Of a DNA stretch of 32,895 bases, positions 23,780 through 32,231 are shown in pieces. Position 1 is the stretch's first letter, and each line of letters begins with the position of its first letter. Location: assembly GCA_035495315.1 (NCBI GenBank), contig DATJGF010000240.1:1-32895 (forward strand), read 5' to 3'. The translations under genes were made by a program, and so were the position numbers. The DNA is from DATJGF01 sp035495315. Lineage in GTDB: Bacteria > Verrucomicrobiota > Verrucomicrobiia > Limisphaerales > UBA8199. The notes beneath the pieces are model-generated. The model did no database searches and was not told the DNA's origin. It worked only from the letters and a program-made list of their open reading frames with translations.

Positions 23780-26064
23780 GCTCGCGTAATCGAAAACTCC
23801 AGCACGGCGTAGCCGTCGATCTGGAAATGCTCCACAGTAAGCTCGACGGTTTTATCCGACTCCAGCTTGAGCTGCCCGGTATCGCGGGTGGGGCCATGCC
23901 AGGTCCAGTTGTCGATAATGGGCTTGCCATCGACACTGACACGGACACCGTCATCGCTGAGCGTGCCAAATTGCCAGTTGCCTTTGGTGAGTGGCAACCG
24001 AGTTCGAGCAATCATTCCGAAGTGGTGCTGGCCAAGTCGCGCATCGGTGATCTTTTTCGAAATGCCCAGATCGCTCGGGCCGCGCATGCCATAATGAAAA
24101 GAAAGCTCGTCGAGCTGATCAGACACTGCGGTCGGTCCTTGAGCCAGCTTCGAATAGGCCGCGGAATTGGTTCGGGGATCGGCATCGTTCGCCCATTTGA
24201 AGAAGGTCGCCTGCCATTTCGCGGAAATCAGCGTGCCGGTGAATGAGTCCAGCTGCCGGTCAGCAGCTTTGATTTTCAATGTATATGAGCAAAGCCCGGA
24301 CTCAGTTGAAAGGACGGTGACTCGTGAATCGCTTGTTCGCCCGGCAATCGGCTCGATCGCGCACTTGACGTGTTCGCCAATAATTTCTGTTTTGAGATCG
24401 GCCACCGGCACTTTCAAGACTTCGTAAACTGCAGCCGTGCCGCTCGATTTGATAAAACGCGCTATCGGAGTGACGTGATTCCAAGGCCCCCATTCGGTCA
24501 TAACGATGTTTTGTCGACCACGCAGCTCAGGTCGCGCGCCCACAGGATGGGTCTTGCCCAAAACTTCGAATCGTGCAGGCTGGACTAAGGTTGTCGCGAG
24601 TTTTGAATTTGGCTTAACCTCATAAGCAGGCTCACCCATGATCTCTTTCGCCACACCGACGAATTGATTCGAGCCGAGAGTAACCTCGCCCGGGCCACGG
24701 AATTGAAAGGCCAGATCGTCACCCAAGAACCTGTTCCCGGCGATGACCGAACCGGTCGACGCGTAGCCATTCGCCTGACTCCATTTTCTTTTCTCGAACT
24801 CGGCATTAACGCCGCCCCATAGATGCACACCGCACTTGTTGCTGACGAACGAGTTCTCAACAATGAAATTGTCTCCACCGTGATCGATGTTGACACCGCC
24901 GCGTTCGAGGCCGTAACCCATCTCGCCGTTTTGCTCCAAATTATTCCCGGCGATGATCGTCTGCCGAGAGTATCCCGCCCAGATACCACAGATCGCGTTG
25001 CCCACAATTCGGTTGGTCAGGTACTGGTTGCCGAATGAGAAGGTGTTTTCAATGCCGTGGGCGGCCGCATAGGAGAAATCATTTCCGATCAAAAGATTAT
25101 CTGAGTTGCCACGCCGTTTATACCAGTCGACCGGATGCTCGCCGGTTTCGCCGATTGCTTCGCGCCCCGCAAATCCGAAAAATCCATCACCACCGTGAGT
25201 GGCGGAGTTTTCCGCAAAAATATTGTTGTTGTTTTGTTCGAAAACAAACATGCCGGCGGAATCCTGACCGCGATTATAGACGCCGTGGCTGTACCCGCGG
25301 ATGCAGAAATCGAATGCGTTGCGCGTGATGATATTGCTAATGCAGCGCCACAGGGCGAGGCCCCAGCCGGAGTTAAAGGAGAAATCGTTGTCGTAGATCT
25401 TTGATCCCGTAACGCGATCCAGGCACAGAGCATTTTGGCCGTGCCAGACCGTCGAGCGGCGGACCGTCACGCCAGTGGATTGCTCGATGTAGAGTGCCGC
25501 CGCGTAATTTGTCAGCCACTCGTGGTCATCATTATTATGACCAAACAGCCAATCGCTTTCATCCTCGGCTGTTGGCGTTGACTTGAGATGCGCGCGGCGA
25601 TTGTCGGAAACATCGACATTTTCGAGAATGAGTCCATCGGCTTTGGCAGCCCAGAGCCCGCACCAAAAACCGCTAATGTGGGCACCGCGAATTATGACGT
25701 TGGTATGGCCGTCGAGGCGAATGCCGCAACCCTCATACTGATCCGGCAAAGTATCCAGTGGAGAACCGCGGAGTATTGAACCTGCAGCGAACTCGAGTTC
25801 GATATTAGACGCGGCAACCTGGATAACTCCCTGCCGATCGGGATCGGCAATGATCGTGCCGGGCGGAATGACAATGCGGCATGATTGAGTCACGACCGTG
25901 TGGTCGGCGGTGAGTTTGAGGATCGGCAGAATGGTTGCGCCGAAAGCCAGTTGTGCGAAAAAGCAGAGGAAGATGGCGCTTACTGAACATCGAACCTTGA
26001 ACGAAGCCGATTGCGCGATGTGCGAGAAAGGTTCGACGTTCAGCGTTCGATGTTCGACGTTCAA
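23773..26064 (-). CDS. Secreted beta-helix protein with C-terminal PA14-like domain
   Basis: About 763 residues from a TTG at 26064. A hydrophobic stretch AIFLCFFAQLAFGA near residues 30-43 serves as signal peptide. A long parallel beta-helix follows, with Asn/Gly-rich turns (NNNNIFAENSATHGG, NRIVGNAICGIWAG, NNLEQNGEMGYGLERGG) over roughly residues 80-480. The last 150 residues hold a PA14-like domain: WQATFFKWANDADP, then GTLSDDGVRVSVDGKPIIDNW. It is probably a carbohydrate-active or carbohydrate-binding exported protein. The start is uncertain: no ATG or GTG precedes the signal in frame, and the TTG lies inside a heptanucleotide repeat array. The frame is open back to 26247, but that part overlaps mscS by about 100 bases. 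It may be a case where repeat DNA replaced the original 5' end. Confidence 0.8.
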   Translation of the reverse strand: MNVEHRTLNVEPFSHIAQSASFKVRCSVSAIFLCFFAQLAFGATILPILKLTADHTVVTQSCRIVIPPGTIIADPDRQGVIQVAASNIELEFAAGSILRGSPLDTLPDQYEGCGIRLDGHTNVIIRGAHISGFWCGLWAAKADGLILENVDVSDNRRAHLKSTPTAEDESDWLFGHNNDDHEWLTNYAAALYIEQSTGVTVRRSTVWHGQNALCLDRVTGSKIYDNDFSFNSGWGLALWRCISNIITRNAFDFCIRGYSHGVYNRGQDSAGMFVFEQNNNNIFAENSATHGGDGFFGFAGREAIGETGEHPVDWYKRRGNSDNLLIGNDFSYAAAHGIENTFSFGNQYLTNRIVGNAICGIWAGYSRQTIIAGNNLEQNGEMGYGLERGGVNIDHGGDNFIVENSFVSNKCGVHLWGGVNAEFEKRKWSQANGYASTGSVIAGNRFLGDDLAFQFRGPGEVTLGSNQFVGVAKEIMGEPAYEVKPNSKLATTLVQPARFEVLGKTHPVGARPELRGRQNIVMTEWGPWNHVTPIARFIKSSGTAAVYEVLKVPVADLKTEIIGEHVKCAIEPIAGRTSDSRVTVLSTESGLCSYTLKIKAADRQLDSFTGTLISAKWQATFFKWANDADPRTNSAAYSKLAQGPTAVSDQLDELSFHYGMRGPSDLGISKKITDARLGQHHFGMIARTRLPLTKGNWQFGTLSDDGVRVSVDGKPIIDNWTWHGPTRDTGQLKLESDKTVELTVEHFQIDGYAVLEFSITRAQ

Positions 26065-26079
26065 GGTTTGATGTTTACG
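25985..26079. repeat. Inverted heptanucleotide array
   Basis: Three units on the left (GAACATC, GAACCTT, GAACGAA; 25985-26005) face seven units on the right in the opposite sense (GTTCGAC, GTTCAGC, GTTCGAT, GTTCGAC, GTTCAAG, GTTTGAT, GTTTACG; 26031-26079), with a 25-base spacer. The halves can pair as a hairpin. The array covers the start region of the beta-helix/PA14 gene. Confidence 0.75.
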
Positions 26080-26144
26080 TAATTTGATCTGCGTCTCTGC
26101 TAAAGGCCAGCAGACTGGTTTGCCGAGCCGTCTCACAATCGACC

Positions 26145-27356
26145 TCACACCAATGTGATTCCTTCCGCTTCGAATTTTTCTTTCACGGCGAGGTTCATTT
26201 CCTGCATGCCGGCGAGATAGGCTTGATAATCTGTGCCGTTCCACCAATGGACGATCTGGATATTAACGTTAGCGCCGGCAAATTGGTTAAAGCTGATCCA
26301 GGCTTCGCGCGTCGTGCGATGTCCCCGGTAGATTTCTTCGAGCAAGGCAATCGCCCGCCGGATTTTGGCAGCGGGAAGGTCGCGTGAAAGGACCAGGTTG
26401 ATGACGGTTTTGATGCCCGGCCGCTGAGTGATATTTGTGATCGTGGCGTTGCCGATAGTTTTGTTTGGCACGGCTACGAGATGCCCTTCCGCGCTCCGCA
26501 AGCGGGTGCTGCGCAGGCCGACCGCTTCGACTTTTCCTTCGGCGCTATCGACCTTGATTTGGTCACCGACGCGGAAAGGCTTATCGACGAAAACCGCCAA
26601 CGCGCCGAACAAGTTGGCCAAGGTGTCCTGGGCGGCCAGTCCGACTGCCAGTCCACCGATCGACAGGGAAGCGATCGCGGCGGTGATGTTGATGTTCATG
26701 TTCTGTGCTGTGACCATCACGGCGACCATAATGACAAACACATTCACGCTGACGCGAATGACACTGAAGAGTTGGTCGTTAAACCGACGATCTGATTCAT
26801 GGGCATGACGCCGTTTCCAGGCGCCGAGCAGGATGTCGACCACCTTGATGGCGACAAACGTCAATGACGCGGCGACGACCAGGATCAAGCCTTTGGACAT
26901 GTAGAGCCTGGCCCTGGACGGCCACTCGAAAAAATTCAAACCGATATTCAGCAGCACGACAAAAAGCACGACCTTGATCGGCCCGCGTAATAGTTCGAGC
27001 AGCAAGTCGTCGAATTTTGTTTCGGTCCGCGAAGTCAGGCGTTTGAGCCAGACGTTGGTCACCAGGTCGATCAGTTTGGCGGCGTAGAATGCCAGCAAAA
27101 CATAGATCAACGATGCGACGTATTTCCAAAGCGGTTCCCCCAGAAAGGTGTAATCGCGCAGGAAGGCGACTTCATCCAGTTTAAAGGTGAGCGGATGCTC
27201 GCTGAGGCGTTCGACACCTTGGACCAAGGATGAGGTTTGATTGGTAGTGCCAGAAGGTGAGTTGGTGGCGACGACTGCCGCCCAGAGCGCCCAGGCCCAG
27301 AACACGACGAGCAGCCCCAGGGAACCGCGGAACAAATGTTGAAACTTCACGCGCAT
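26145..27356 (-). CDS. MscS family mechanosensitive channel
   Basis: A 403-residue small-conductance channel protein. The N-terminus has a cleavable or anchoring hydrophobic segment (11-30), then TM helices at about 78-97, 126-144 and 153-178, one near 198-217, and the pore-lining TM3 at about 226-258, AAIASLSIGGLAVGLAAQDTL with the Gly/Ala packing pattern of MscS, continuing into NLFGALAVFVDKPFRVGD. The MscS beta domain follows (VEAVGLRSTRLR, VPNKTIGNATITN). Such channels open under membrane tension and release solutes during osmotic downshock. It has more TM helices than E. coli MscS, a common variant. It lies 33 bases downstream of thiS in the same direction. The start is the ATG at 27356. 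Confidence 0.93.
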   Translation of the reverse strand: MRVKFQHLFRGSLGLLVVFWAWALWAAVVATNSPSGTTNQTSSLVQGVERLSEHPLTFKLDEVAFLRDYTFLGEPLWKYVASLIYVLLAFYAAKLIDLVTNVWLKRLTSRTETKFDDLLLELLRGPIKVVLFVVLLNIGLNFFEWPSRARLYMSKGLILVVAASLTFVAIKVVDILLGAWKRRHAHESDRRFNDQLFSVIRVSVNVFVIMVAVMVTAQNMNINITAAIASLSIGGLAVGLAAQDTLANLFGALAVFVDKPFRVGDQIKVDSAEGKVEAVGLRSTRLRSAEGHLVAVPNKTIGNATITNITQRPGIKTVINLVLSRDLPAAKIRRAIALLEEIYRGHRTTREAWISFNQFAGANVNIQIVHWWNGTDYQAYLAGMQEMNLAVKEKFEAEGITLV

Positions 27357-27389
27357 AGGTGCCGCCGCAGACCTGCTTAAATGCCCTCG

Positions 27390-27599
27390 TCAGCCCCCGG
27401 CTACGATTCTCACGATCTCGAGCCGATCATTGGCCTGGACCTGACGTTTAGAGAATTCGGAAGGGGCAACCGCAGCGCCATTATGCTCGACGACAACGCT
27501 GCGCGGAAGGAGTTTCTGCGTGAGGAGGAATTCCTCTAGTGTGCACGGCAGCGGACACGCGACTGGTTTTCCATTGGCGATGACTTGGCCGCTATGCAT
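27390..27599 (-). CDS. thiS: ThiS sulfur-carrier protein
   Basis: A 69-residue ubiquitin-fold protein ending in the diagnostic Gly-Gly (RIVAGG). ThiS is adenylated and thiocarboxylated at that glycine and delivers sulfur for the thiazole ring of thiamine. Family signs are the start VIANGKPV, a TLEEFLL helix, VVVEHNGAAV and EIVRIVAGG, and the length is normal. The ATG at 27599 is preferred because it gives the standard ThiS N-terminus (MHSGQVIANG). The thiazole synthase thiG, which usually follows thiS, is not here; the next gene downstream is mscS. thiH lies upstream, separated by a 138-base nested inverted repeat. Confidence 0.92.
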   Translation of the reverse strand: MHSGQVIANGKPVACPLPCTLEEFLLTQKLLPRSVVVEHNGAAVAPSEFSKRQVQANDRLEIVRIVAGG

Positions 27600-27635
27600 G
27601 GAGACCCCGAAATGAGCTGCGGATCTCGACACGAA

Positions 27636-27773
27636 TTCCCCTCACCCCAGCCCTCTCCCAAAGGGAGAGGGAGAATTGTTCCGACCCGGTCGATCCAACC
27701 TGGGCCATTGGAACTTCAACGAGCGTCCGTAGCCGCTCCCTCTCCCTTCGGGAGAGGGTTGGGGTGAGGGGAA
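27636..27773. repeat. Nested inverted repeat between thiH and thiS
   Basis: The outer 24-base arms differ at one position (left begins TTCCCCTCACCCCAG, right ends TTGGGGTGAGGGGAA). Each arm also carries its own hairpin: CCCTCTCCC-AAA-GGGAGAGGG at 27651-27671 and CCCTCTCCC-TTC-GGGAGAGGG at 27738-27758. Either the two small hairpins or one large stem can form. Partial relatives occur at 14347 and 15261. Confidence 0.88.
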
Positions 27774-27835
27774 GTTGCTCGTGCTTACGTAACAACTTCC
27801 GGACTCGGCAAATCCAACGCATAAACAAGAAGGTA

Positions 27836-29035
27836 TCATCCCGGTGCGCCCAGCGCGGCATCCCAGTCTTTCCAGACGGGTTCGTATCCGAGGCCGCGGA
27901 TGCGATTGGCAACAGCCTCCGGCGATCGGGTATCGGCGATATTAAACTGCTCAGTGGCGTGGCCATTGCCGTTCAGGTCGGCCCACTCGCTGGCTCCCAA
28001 CTCCACAATGCGTCCGCGTTCGGTATGGTGCAGGTTGTTTTTGCCGGCGCCAGTATACCCACCCGGCTCGGTGTGACTGCCGGCGCTCATCAATGTGATG
28101 CCTAATGGAATCAGGCCGTCCCGCACATTAGGGCTCTCCCGAGTCGAAAGCACCAGGCCGACATCAGGAAACATCAGCCGGAACGCGCAGACGAGTTGGA
28201 CCAATTCACGGTCGGTCATGTGCGTCACCGGTTGGAACTCTCCGGCGCAAGGACGCAACCGCGGTAGGGAAATCGTGAGATAAGCCTTCCAGCACTCGCG
28301 CAGCAGATACTGCGCGTGAGCGGCAAGGCTAATCGCCTCGTAACGCCAATCAGCCAGGCCATACAGTGCCCCAATCCCGAGCCGACGGAACCCAGCAGCG
28401 TAGGCGCGCTCCGGGGTTTCGAGGCGCCATTCAAAATTCCTTTTGGGCCCGGCCGTGTGCATCTGGTCGTAAACCGCGCGGTCGTACGTTTCCTGATAAA
28501 CCACCAGACCCTCACCACCGGCTTTGACCAGCGGGAGGTAGTCGGACGTTTCCATCGGGCCAATCTCGAGCGACAAGCTCGGCACCAGGTCATGAACCGC
28601 CCGCACGCAATCCGTTAGATACGAAGTGGAGACAAATTTCGGATGTTCGCCCGAAACTAGCAGAACGTTGCGGAAGCCTTGTGCCAGCAAGGCGTCGGCT
28701 TCGCGACGTACCTCATCCACCGTCAGGGTGACTCGCAGTATCGGGTTATCGCGCGAGAACCCGCAATACCTGCAATTATTTATGCATTCGTTGGACAAGT
28801 ACAACGGGGCAAAGAGCCGGATGACTTTGCCAAAGCGCTGCTGAGTTAATTGGCGGGCACGGCGGGCGAGAGCCTCCAACGACTCGGCTGCGGCCGGCGA
28901 GACAAGCCGAGCAAAGTTTACTAAGGAAAGGGTGGTCTGTCCGAGGGCCTCTTTGACGTCACGCGCCGAGGTGCTGTGTGAATGCGCGACAAGCCGGGCC
29001 AACGGTAAAGCATTGAAATCCCGCGCAAAGCTCAT
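27836..29035 (-). CDS. thiH: 2-iminoacetate synthase ThiH (radical SAM)
   Basis: A 399-residue radical SAM enzyme that cleaves tyrosine to dehydroglycine (2-iminoacetate) and p-cresol for thiazole synthesis. The [4Fe-4S]-binding motif is C84-x3-C88-x2-C91 in SNECINNCRYCGF. Other ThiH landmarks are LYLSNEC, LLVSGEHP, ETYDRAVYDQMHTAGPK, LETPERAYAAGFRRLGIGALYGL, LSTRESPNVRDGLIPLGITLMSAGSHTEPGGYT and the tail with EQFNIADTRSPEAV. Length and motifs match the family. The start at 29035 overlaps the uma2 stop by four bases (ATGA), indicating coupling to that gene; the frame is open ten codons further up but inside uma2. thiS lies downstream after a large inverted repeat. Confidence 0.95.
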   Translation of the reverse strand: MSFARDFNALPLARLVAHSHSTSARDVKEALGQTTLSLVNFARLVSPAAAESLEALARRARQLTQQRFGKVIRLFAPLYLSNECINNCRYCGFSRDNPILRVTLTVDEVRREADALLAQGFRNVLLVSGEHPKFVSTSYLTDCVRAVHDLVPSLSLEIGPMETSDYLPLVKAGGEGLVVYQETYDRAVYDQMHTAGPKRNFEWRLETPERAYAAGFRRLGIGALYGLADWRYEAISLAAHAQYLLRECWKAYLTISLPRLRPCAGEFQPVTHMTDRELVQLVCAFRLMFPDVGLVLSTRESPNVRDGLIPLGITLMSAGSHTEPGGYTGAGKNNLHHTERGRIVELGASEWADLNGNGHATEQFNIADTRSPEAVANRIRGLGYEPVWKDWDAALGAPG

Positions 29036-29595
29036 GACAAGCGGAAGATGCGACTCAACCGGCATTTGAAACCGGGCAGGACGTCGCCTCCGGTTAAGAT
29101 GTCATTCGGTCGAGTCAGGGCTTCGATACTGTCAGGCCGGTAAATATGCACTTGCTCAAGTTTCCAGTTGACCAGCCAAACCAGCCGGGGGCCATGTTCA
29201 AAGTACAAGTCGAGCTTGCGGTGGATCTCTCGCATGCGGTCACTGGGCGAGAGCACCTCCACTACCAAGTCAGGTGCGCCATAGAGAAACTTGTCGGGCG
29301 CGATCAGAATCTTTTTTAGACGCGGCTTGCTGACAAAGGCTATATCCGGGCTGAGCAAAACTTCTTCCGAAAGACGAAAACCCGTGCTGGAGTCACAAAG
29401 CTGGCCGAGTTTATTGCGTTCGACAGTGGGAAAGAGCAGCGTAAGCAGACGAACACACATTGTGCCGTGGTTGGCATGGACTGGACTCGTAATCAAGGTT
29501 TCATCAAGCAATTCATACTTATGCCCGTCATTTGGGAGAGCCTCGATTTGTTCATCCGTCCAGATCTTTCGCTTTGGTAGCGCAGCCGTTGGCAT
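29032..29595 (-). CDS. Uma2 family (DUF820) putative endonuclease
   Basis: A 187-residue protein of the Uma2/DUF820 family, which shares the PD-(D/E)XK nuclease fold. Visible signature elements are YELLDETL near residue 27, SPDIAFV (about 82-88), PDLVVEVLSPSDR (about 108-120) and the helix with K...YFEHGPRLVWLV. The catalytic pattern D-E-V with following K is consistent with an active site. Uma2 genes are numerous in cyanobacteria and Planctomycetota/Verrucomicrobiota; their biological role is unknown. Its stop overlaps the thiH start, an odd pairing since no link between Uma2 and thiamine is known; 33 bases separate it from xylB upstream. The start is the ATG at 29595. Confidence 0.9.
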   Translation of the reverse strand: MPTAALPKRKIWTDEQIEALPNDGHKYELLDETLITSPVHANHGTMCVRLLTLLFPTVERNKLGQLCDSSTGFRLSEEVLLSPDIAFVSKPRLKKILIAPDKFLYGAPDLVVEVLSPSDRMREIHRKLDLYFEHGPRLVWLVNWKLEQVHIYRPDSIEALTRPNDILTGGDVLPGFKCRLSRIFRLS

Positions 29596-29628
29596 ATCCA
29601 GTCAAAGCTACTTGAAACAGGGTCGAAA

Positions 29629-31161
29629 TCAAACCTTGGCCAACACGAATTCCCGATGCTTACTGAAGGCGCCGCGCAACGCCAACGACATTTCGTCCTG
29701 TAACCCTTGAAGCTCGCGATAAACCTCGACGCCGCGTTTGTCGGGCTCGGCAGTTTCCGCGGTATTCAGCTCGACGAATCGATCCGTGATGTTGCCAATC
29801 GAGATTTTCTCGCCTTCCTGGCGCCGCCAGCACCAGAGTGCCTGCAAAGCCGCGCCATAAGCCGCTCCTTCGCCGACTTTCAGTGTGACCACTTCCGCGT
29901 CGAAGACGTCCGCCATGATTTGGCGCCACAACTTCGATTTTGCTCCGCCGCCCGTGGCGCGAATCTGCGTCGGCTTCACTCCCAGTTCGGCCAGGCGCCG
30001 CAAACCATAACTCATCCCCAGCGTCACACCCTCCATCGCGGCGCGGGCAAAATGGCCGGCTTCAAATGTTTTTTGGTTCACGCCAAACCAGACTCCGGTG
30101 CCGTCGGGGACATTGGGCGTCCGTTCGCCTTCAAAATAGGGAAGCAGCAATAACCCATTTGAGCCGGCCGGGACCCGGGCCGCTTCGGCGGCGTACTTCT
30201 CATGCGACCAGCCAAAATCGTCCCGAACCATTTCGGTGGCGACGGTAACGTTCATTGTGCACAACAAAGGCAGCCACCGGTTGGTGGAATCGCAGAAGGC
30301 GGCGATCTCTCCTTGCGGATCAATTACCGGTTTTTCCGCGCAGGCGTAAATTGTACCGCTCGTGCCGAAACTGGCGGTAATCACACCGGCGCTTGTATTG
30401 CCGGTACCAATCGCCCCCATCATATTATCTCCGCCGCCGGCACTGACCAGCACCCCCGGATTCAAATCCAATAGTTTGGCCGTCGCGGCCTGCAAAAAGC
30501 CGACTGGTTTGTCGCTCGAAATCAACGGAGGCAATTTGGCAGCCAGTTCTGAGTCGATTGCTTCCAGCACGGCTTTGGACCATTTCCGTTTCGCAACATC
30601 GAGCAGTGCGGTACCACTCGCGTCGCCATATTCCATCACCTTTTCACCCGTAAGCCAGAAATTCAGATAATCATGCGGCAATAAAACCGTGGCCAGTCGA
30701 GCGAAGTTTTTGGGCTCGTGTTTTTTGAGCCAAAGGATTTTGGAAGCTGTGAAACCGGGCAACACAGCATTGCCCAAGGCGCGAATAGTTTTCTTCAATC
30801 CCCCGAGGCAACCCATGATTTCGTCACACTCGGCGGCGGTCGAGGTGTCGCACCATAACTTGGCGGGGCGGATCACTTCGCCTTTGGCGTCGAGGGGAAC
30901 GAAGCCGTGTTGCTGGCCACTGACGCCGATTGCCTTTACCTCGGCGGCGACGGCTTTGGCTTGCCGCAGCGCGCGCCGAATCGCGCTGGCAGTGGCATCC
31001 CGCCAGGTATGGGGATGTTGTTCTTTGGCGCCGGGAGGGAGATTGGGAATTAGGTCATATTCCTGCGCCGCCGCGGCGAGTACTTTGCCGTCGCGCGCGT
31101 CGACAACCAGGACCTTGGTAGACTGAGTCCCGCTATCAATACCGAGTAAGAGTGTTCTCAT
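29629..31161 (-). CDS. xylB: Xylulokinase (FGGY family carbohydrate kinase)
   Basis: A 510-residue FGGY kinase that phosphorylates D-xylulose to xylulose 5-phosphate, feeding the pentose phosphate pathway. The first ATPase lobe starts GIDSGTQSTKVLVVD (7-21). VSGQQHGFVPLD (80-91) is the xylulokinase-type substrate loop, LWCDTSTAAE matches the usual LWND block, and GGGDNMMGAIGTG carries the catalytic aspartate D245. FGTSGTI and ATGGGAKSKLWRQIMADVF complete the second lobe. Xylulokinase rather than glycerol kinase is favoured by the SGQQHG and GGGDN patterns. The start at 31161 begins the ATPase domain directly; the frame extends 20 codons upstream without homology. No xylose isomerase is in view. 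It heads the minus-strand run leading to uma2 and thiH. Confidence 0.92.
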   Translation of the reverse strand: MRTLLLGIDSGTQSTKVLVVDARDGKVLAAAAQEYDLIPNLPPGAKEQHPHTWRDATASAIRRALRQAKAVAAEVKAIGVSGQQHGFVPLDAKGEVIRPAKLWCDTSTAAECDEIMGCLGGLKKTIRALGNAVLPGFTASKILWLKKHEPKNFARLATVLLPHDYLNFWLTGEKVMEYGDASGTALLDVAKRKWSKAVLEAIDSELAAKLPPLISSDKPVGFLQAATAKLLDLNPGVLVSAGGGDNMMGAIGTGNTSAGVITASFGTSGTIYACAEKPVIDPQGEIAAFCDSTNRWLPLLCTMNVTVATEMVRDDFGWSHEKYAAEAARVPAGSNGLLLLPYFEGERTPNVPDGTGVWFGVNQKTFEAGHFARAAMEGVTLGMSYGLRRLAELGVKPTQIRATGGGAKSKLWRQIMADVFDAEVVTLKVGEGAAYGAALQALWCWRRQEGEKISIGNITDRFVELNTAETAEPDKRGVEVYRELQGLQDEMSLALRGAFSKHREFVLAKV

Positions 31162-31240
31162 AGGCGTTGCAGGCCGGCTGGCCGGGCACAAAGAATGACT
31201 GGACTGAATTACTGTGTCCACCTTTGAGTTGAAAGTAGGC

Positions 31241-31264
31241 TAGGACCTATTCGACATATAGGAC
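31241..31264. repeat. Short TAGGAC repeat
   Basis: TAGGAC occurs at both ends of this 24-base stretch, around CTATTCGACATA. It sits in the 160-base divergent gap between xylB and the proline-rich protein. It resembles a degenerate piece of a short-period intergenic repeat. Confidence 0.35.
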
Positions 31265-31324
31265 TTGGCACCGAAACTTCCATTTTAAGCTGGTGTTTTA
31301 TTCGCTAACCAATATCATGCGACC

Positions 31325-32227
31325 ATGAAGCACGCCGGGATGCTAAAGTTGTGCATGGCGGGCTGCCTGGTGCTCTGCGCAGGCGCACGCGCTGTGACCA
31401 GTGATCCGTCTGCCAATCCTTATCAGAGCATCATCGATCGCAATGTGTTTGCCCTAAAGGCACCACCTGCTCCTCCCGACCCGGAAGCGAACAAGCCTCC
31501 GCCGGTGAAAATCACCCTGACCGGAATCACGACGATTCTGGGCAATAAACGGGCTCTGATGAAGACGCCGGCACCTCCAGGAAAGCCGGGCGAACCCGCA
31601 AAACCGGAAATGTCCTATATTCTGACCGTCGGTCAGCGCGAAGGCGACATCGAAGTTCTGGATATCGATGAAGTGGGCGGAAATGTCAAAGTGCGCAACG
31701 GGGGGATAGAGGTCACACTCAATATCGATAAGGACGGGCCGAAGCTCGCCGCAACGCCACTACCACCAGGTGCGCTTCCAGGAGCCGCAGTGCCAGGGCG
31801 CCCGATGCCGCCTGTGCCTGGGGCCGCTCCAGGCATCACTCCACCGACTCCTGCAGGCAATCCGGGGTTCACAATGCCCACGCGCACCCTGCGCTTGCCT
31901 CCGGCCGGGGCTGGAGCACCCAACGCTAATGCCGGCTCGATGGCTCTGCCAGCGGGTGCGAATGTCTCTGGCTACAACCCCGCTCTTCCCCAGGGGCTTA
32001 CCGCTCAAAAAACCTGGCCCCCTGAGAACCATGTCAGCCCTGAGGAACAGGCGATTATGATCGAGGCACAGCGCCAACAGTACATTCAACAGGGAAATCG
32101 CTCGGCGGCCGCATTGCTTCCGGGCACTGCGATTACGCCGGAGCCAAACGGCTCCACGCCTCAAAACTCTGGAAATCCAGTTTATACTCCGCCCCGGCCG
32201 CGAGGCTCGCCGCCGTTGCCTCAGTGA
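31325..32227 (+). CDS. Secreted proline-rich protein with GspC/PilP-like segment
   Basis: A 300-residue protein. The signal peptide covers about 1-23 (LVLCAGARA end). NPYQSIIDRNVFALKAPP (about 31-48) and the following block up to about 140 (ITLTGITTILGNKRALM, YILTVGQREGDIEVLDID, VKVRNGGIEVTLNI) resemble the periplasmic homology region of type II secretion GspC and of PilP: a small beta domain that touches the secretin. The remaining half is rich in Pro, Ala and Gly and probably disordered, ending NPVYTPPRPRGSPPLPQ. A role in a secretion or pilus system is inference; no other such gene is adjacent apart from the distant prepilin at 20882. The ATG is at 31325. Confidence 0.75.
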   Translation: MKHAGMLKLCMAGCLVLCAGARAVTSDPSANPYQSIIDRNVFALKAPPAPPDPEANKPPPVKITLTGITTILGNKRALMKTPAPPGKPGEPAKPEMSYILTVGQREGDIEVLDIDEVGGNVKVRNGGIEVTLNIDKDGPKLAATPLPPGALPGAAVPGRPMPPVPGAAPGITPPTPAGNPGFTMPTRTLRLPPAGAGAPNANAGSMALPAGANVSGYNPALPQGLTAQKTWPPENHVSPEEQAIMIEAQRQQYIQQGNRSAAALLPGTAITPEPNGSTPQNSGNPVYTPPRPRGSPPLPQ

Positions 32228-32231
32228 TGGG

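Noticed and set aside
25805..25990. A frame starting at an ATG (MFSKRHLPLLF) that could be an alternative start of the beta-helix gene
   Set aside because: It is out of frame with the beta-helix domain and loses the signal peptide seen in the other frame. A frameshift cannot be excluded, but nothing supports it.
27585..27966. Short frames around the thiH-thiS gap on both strands
   Set aside because: They translate the nested inverted repeat (FPSPQPSPEGRG-like strings), a typical artefact of this repeat type.
29596..31324. Search for a TPP riboswitch controlling thiH/thiS
   Set aside because: No CTGAGA...ACCTGA-type THI-box arrangement was found upstream of xylB, uma2 or thiH.
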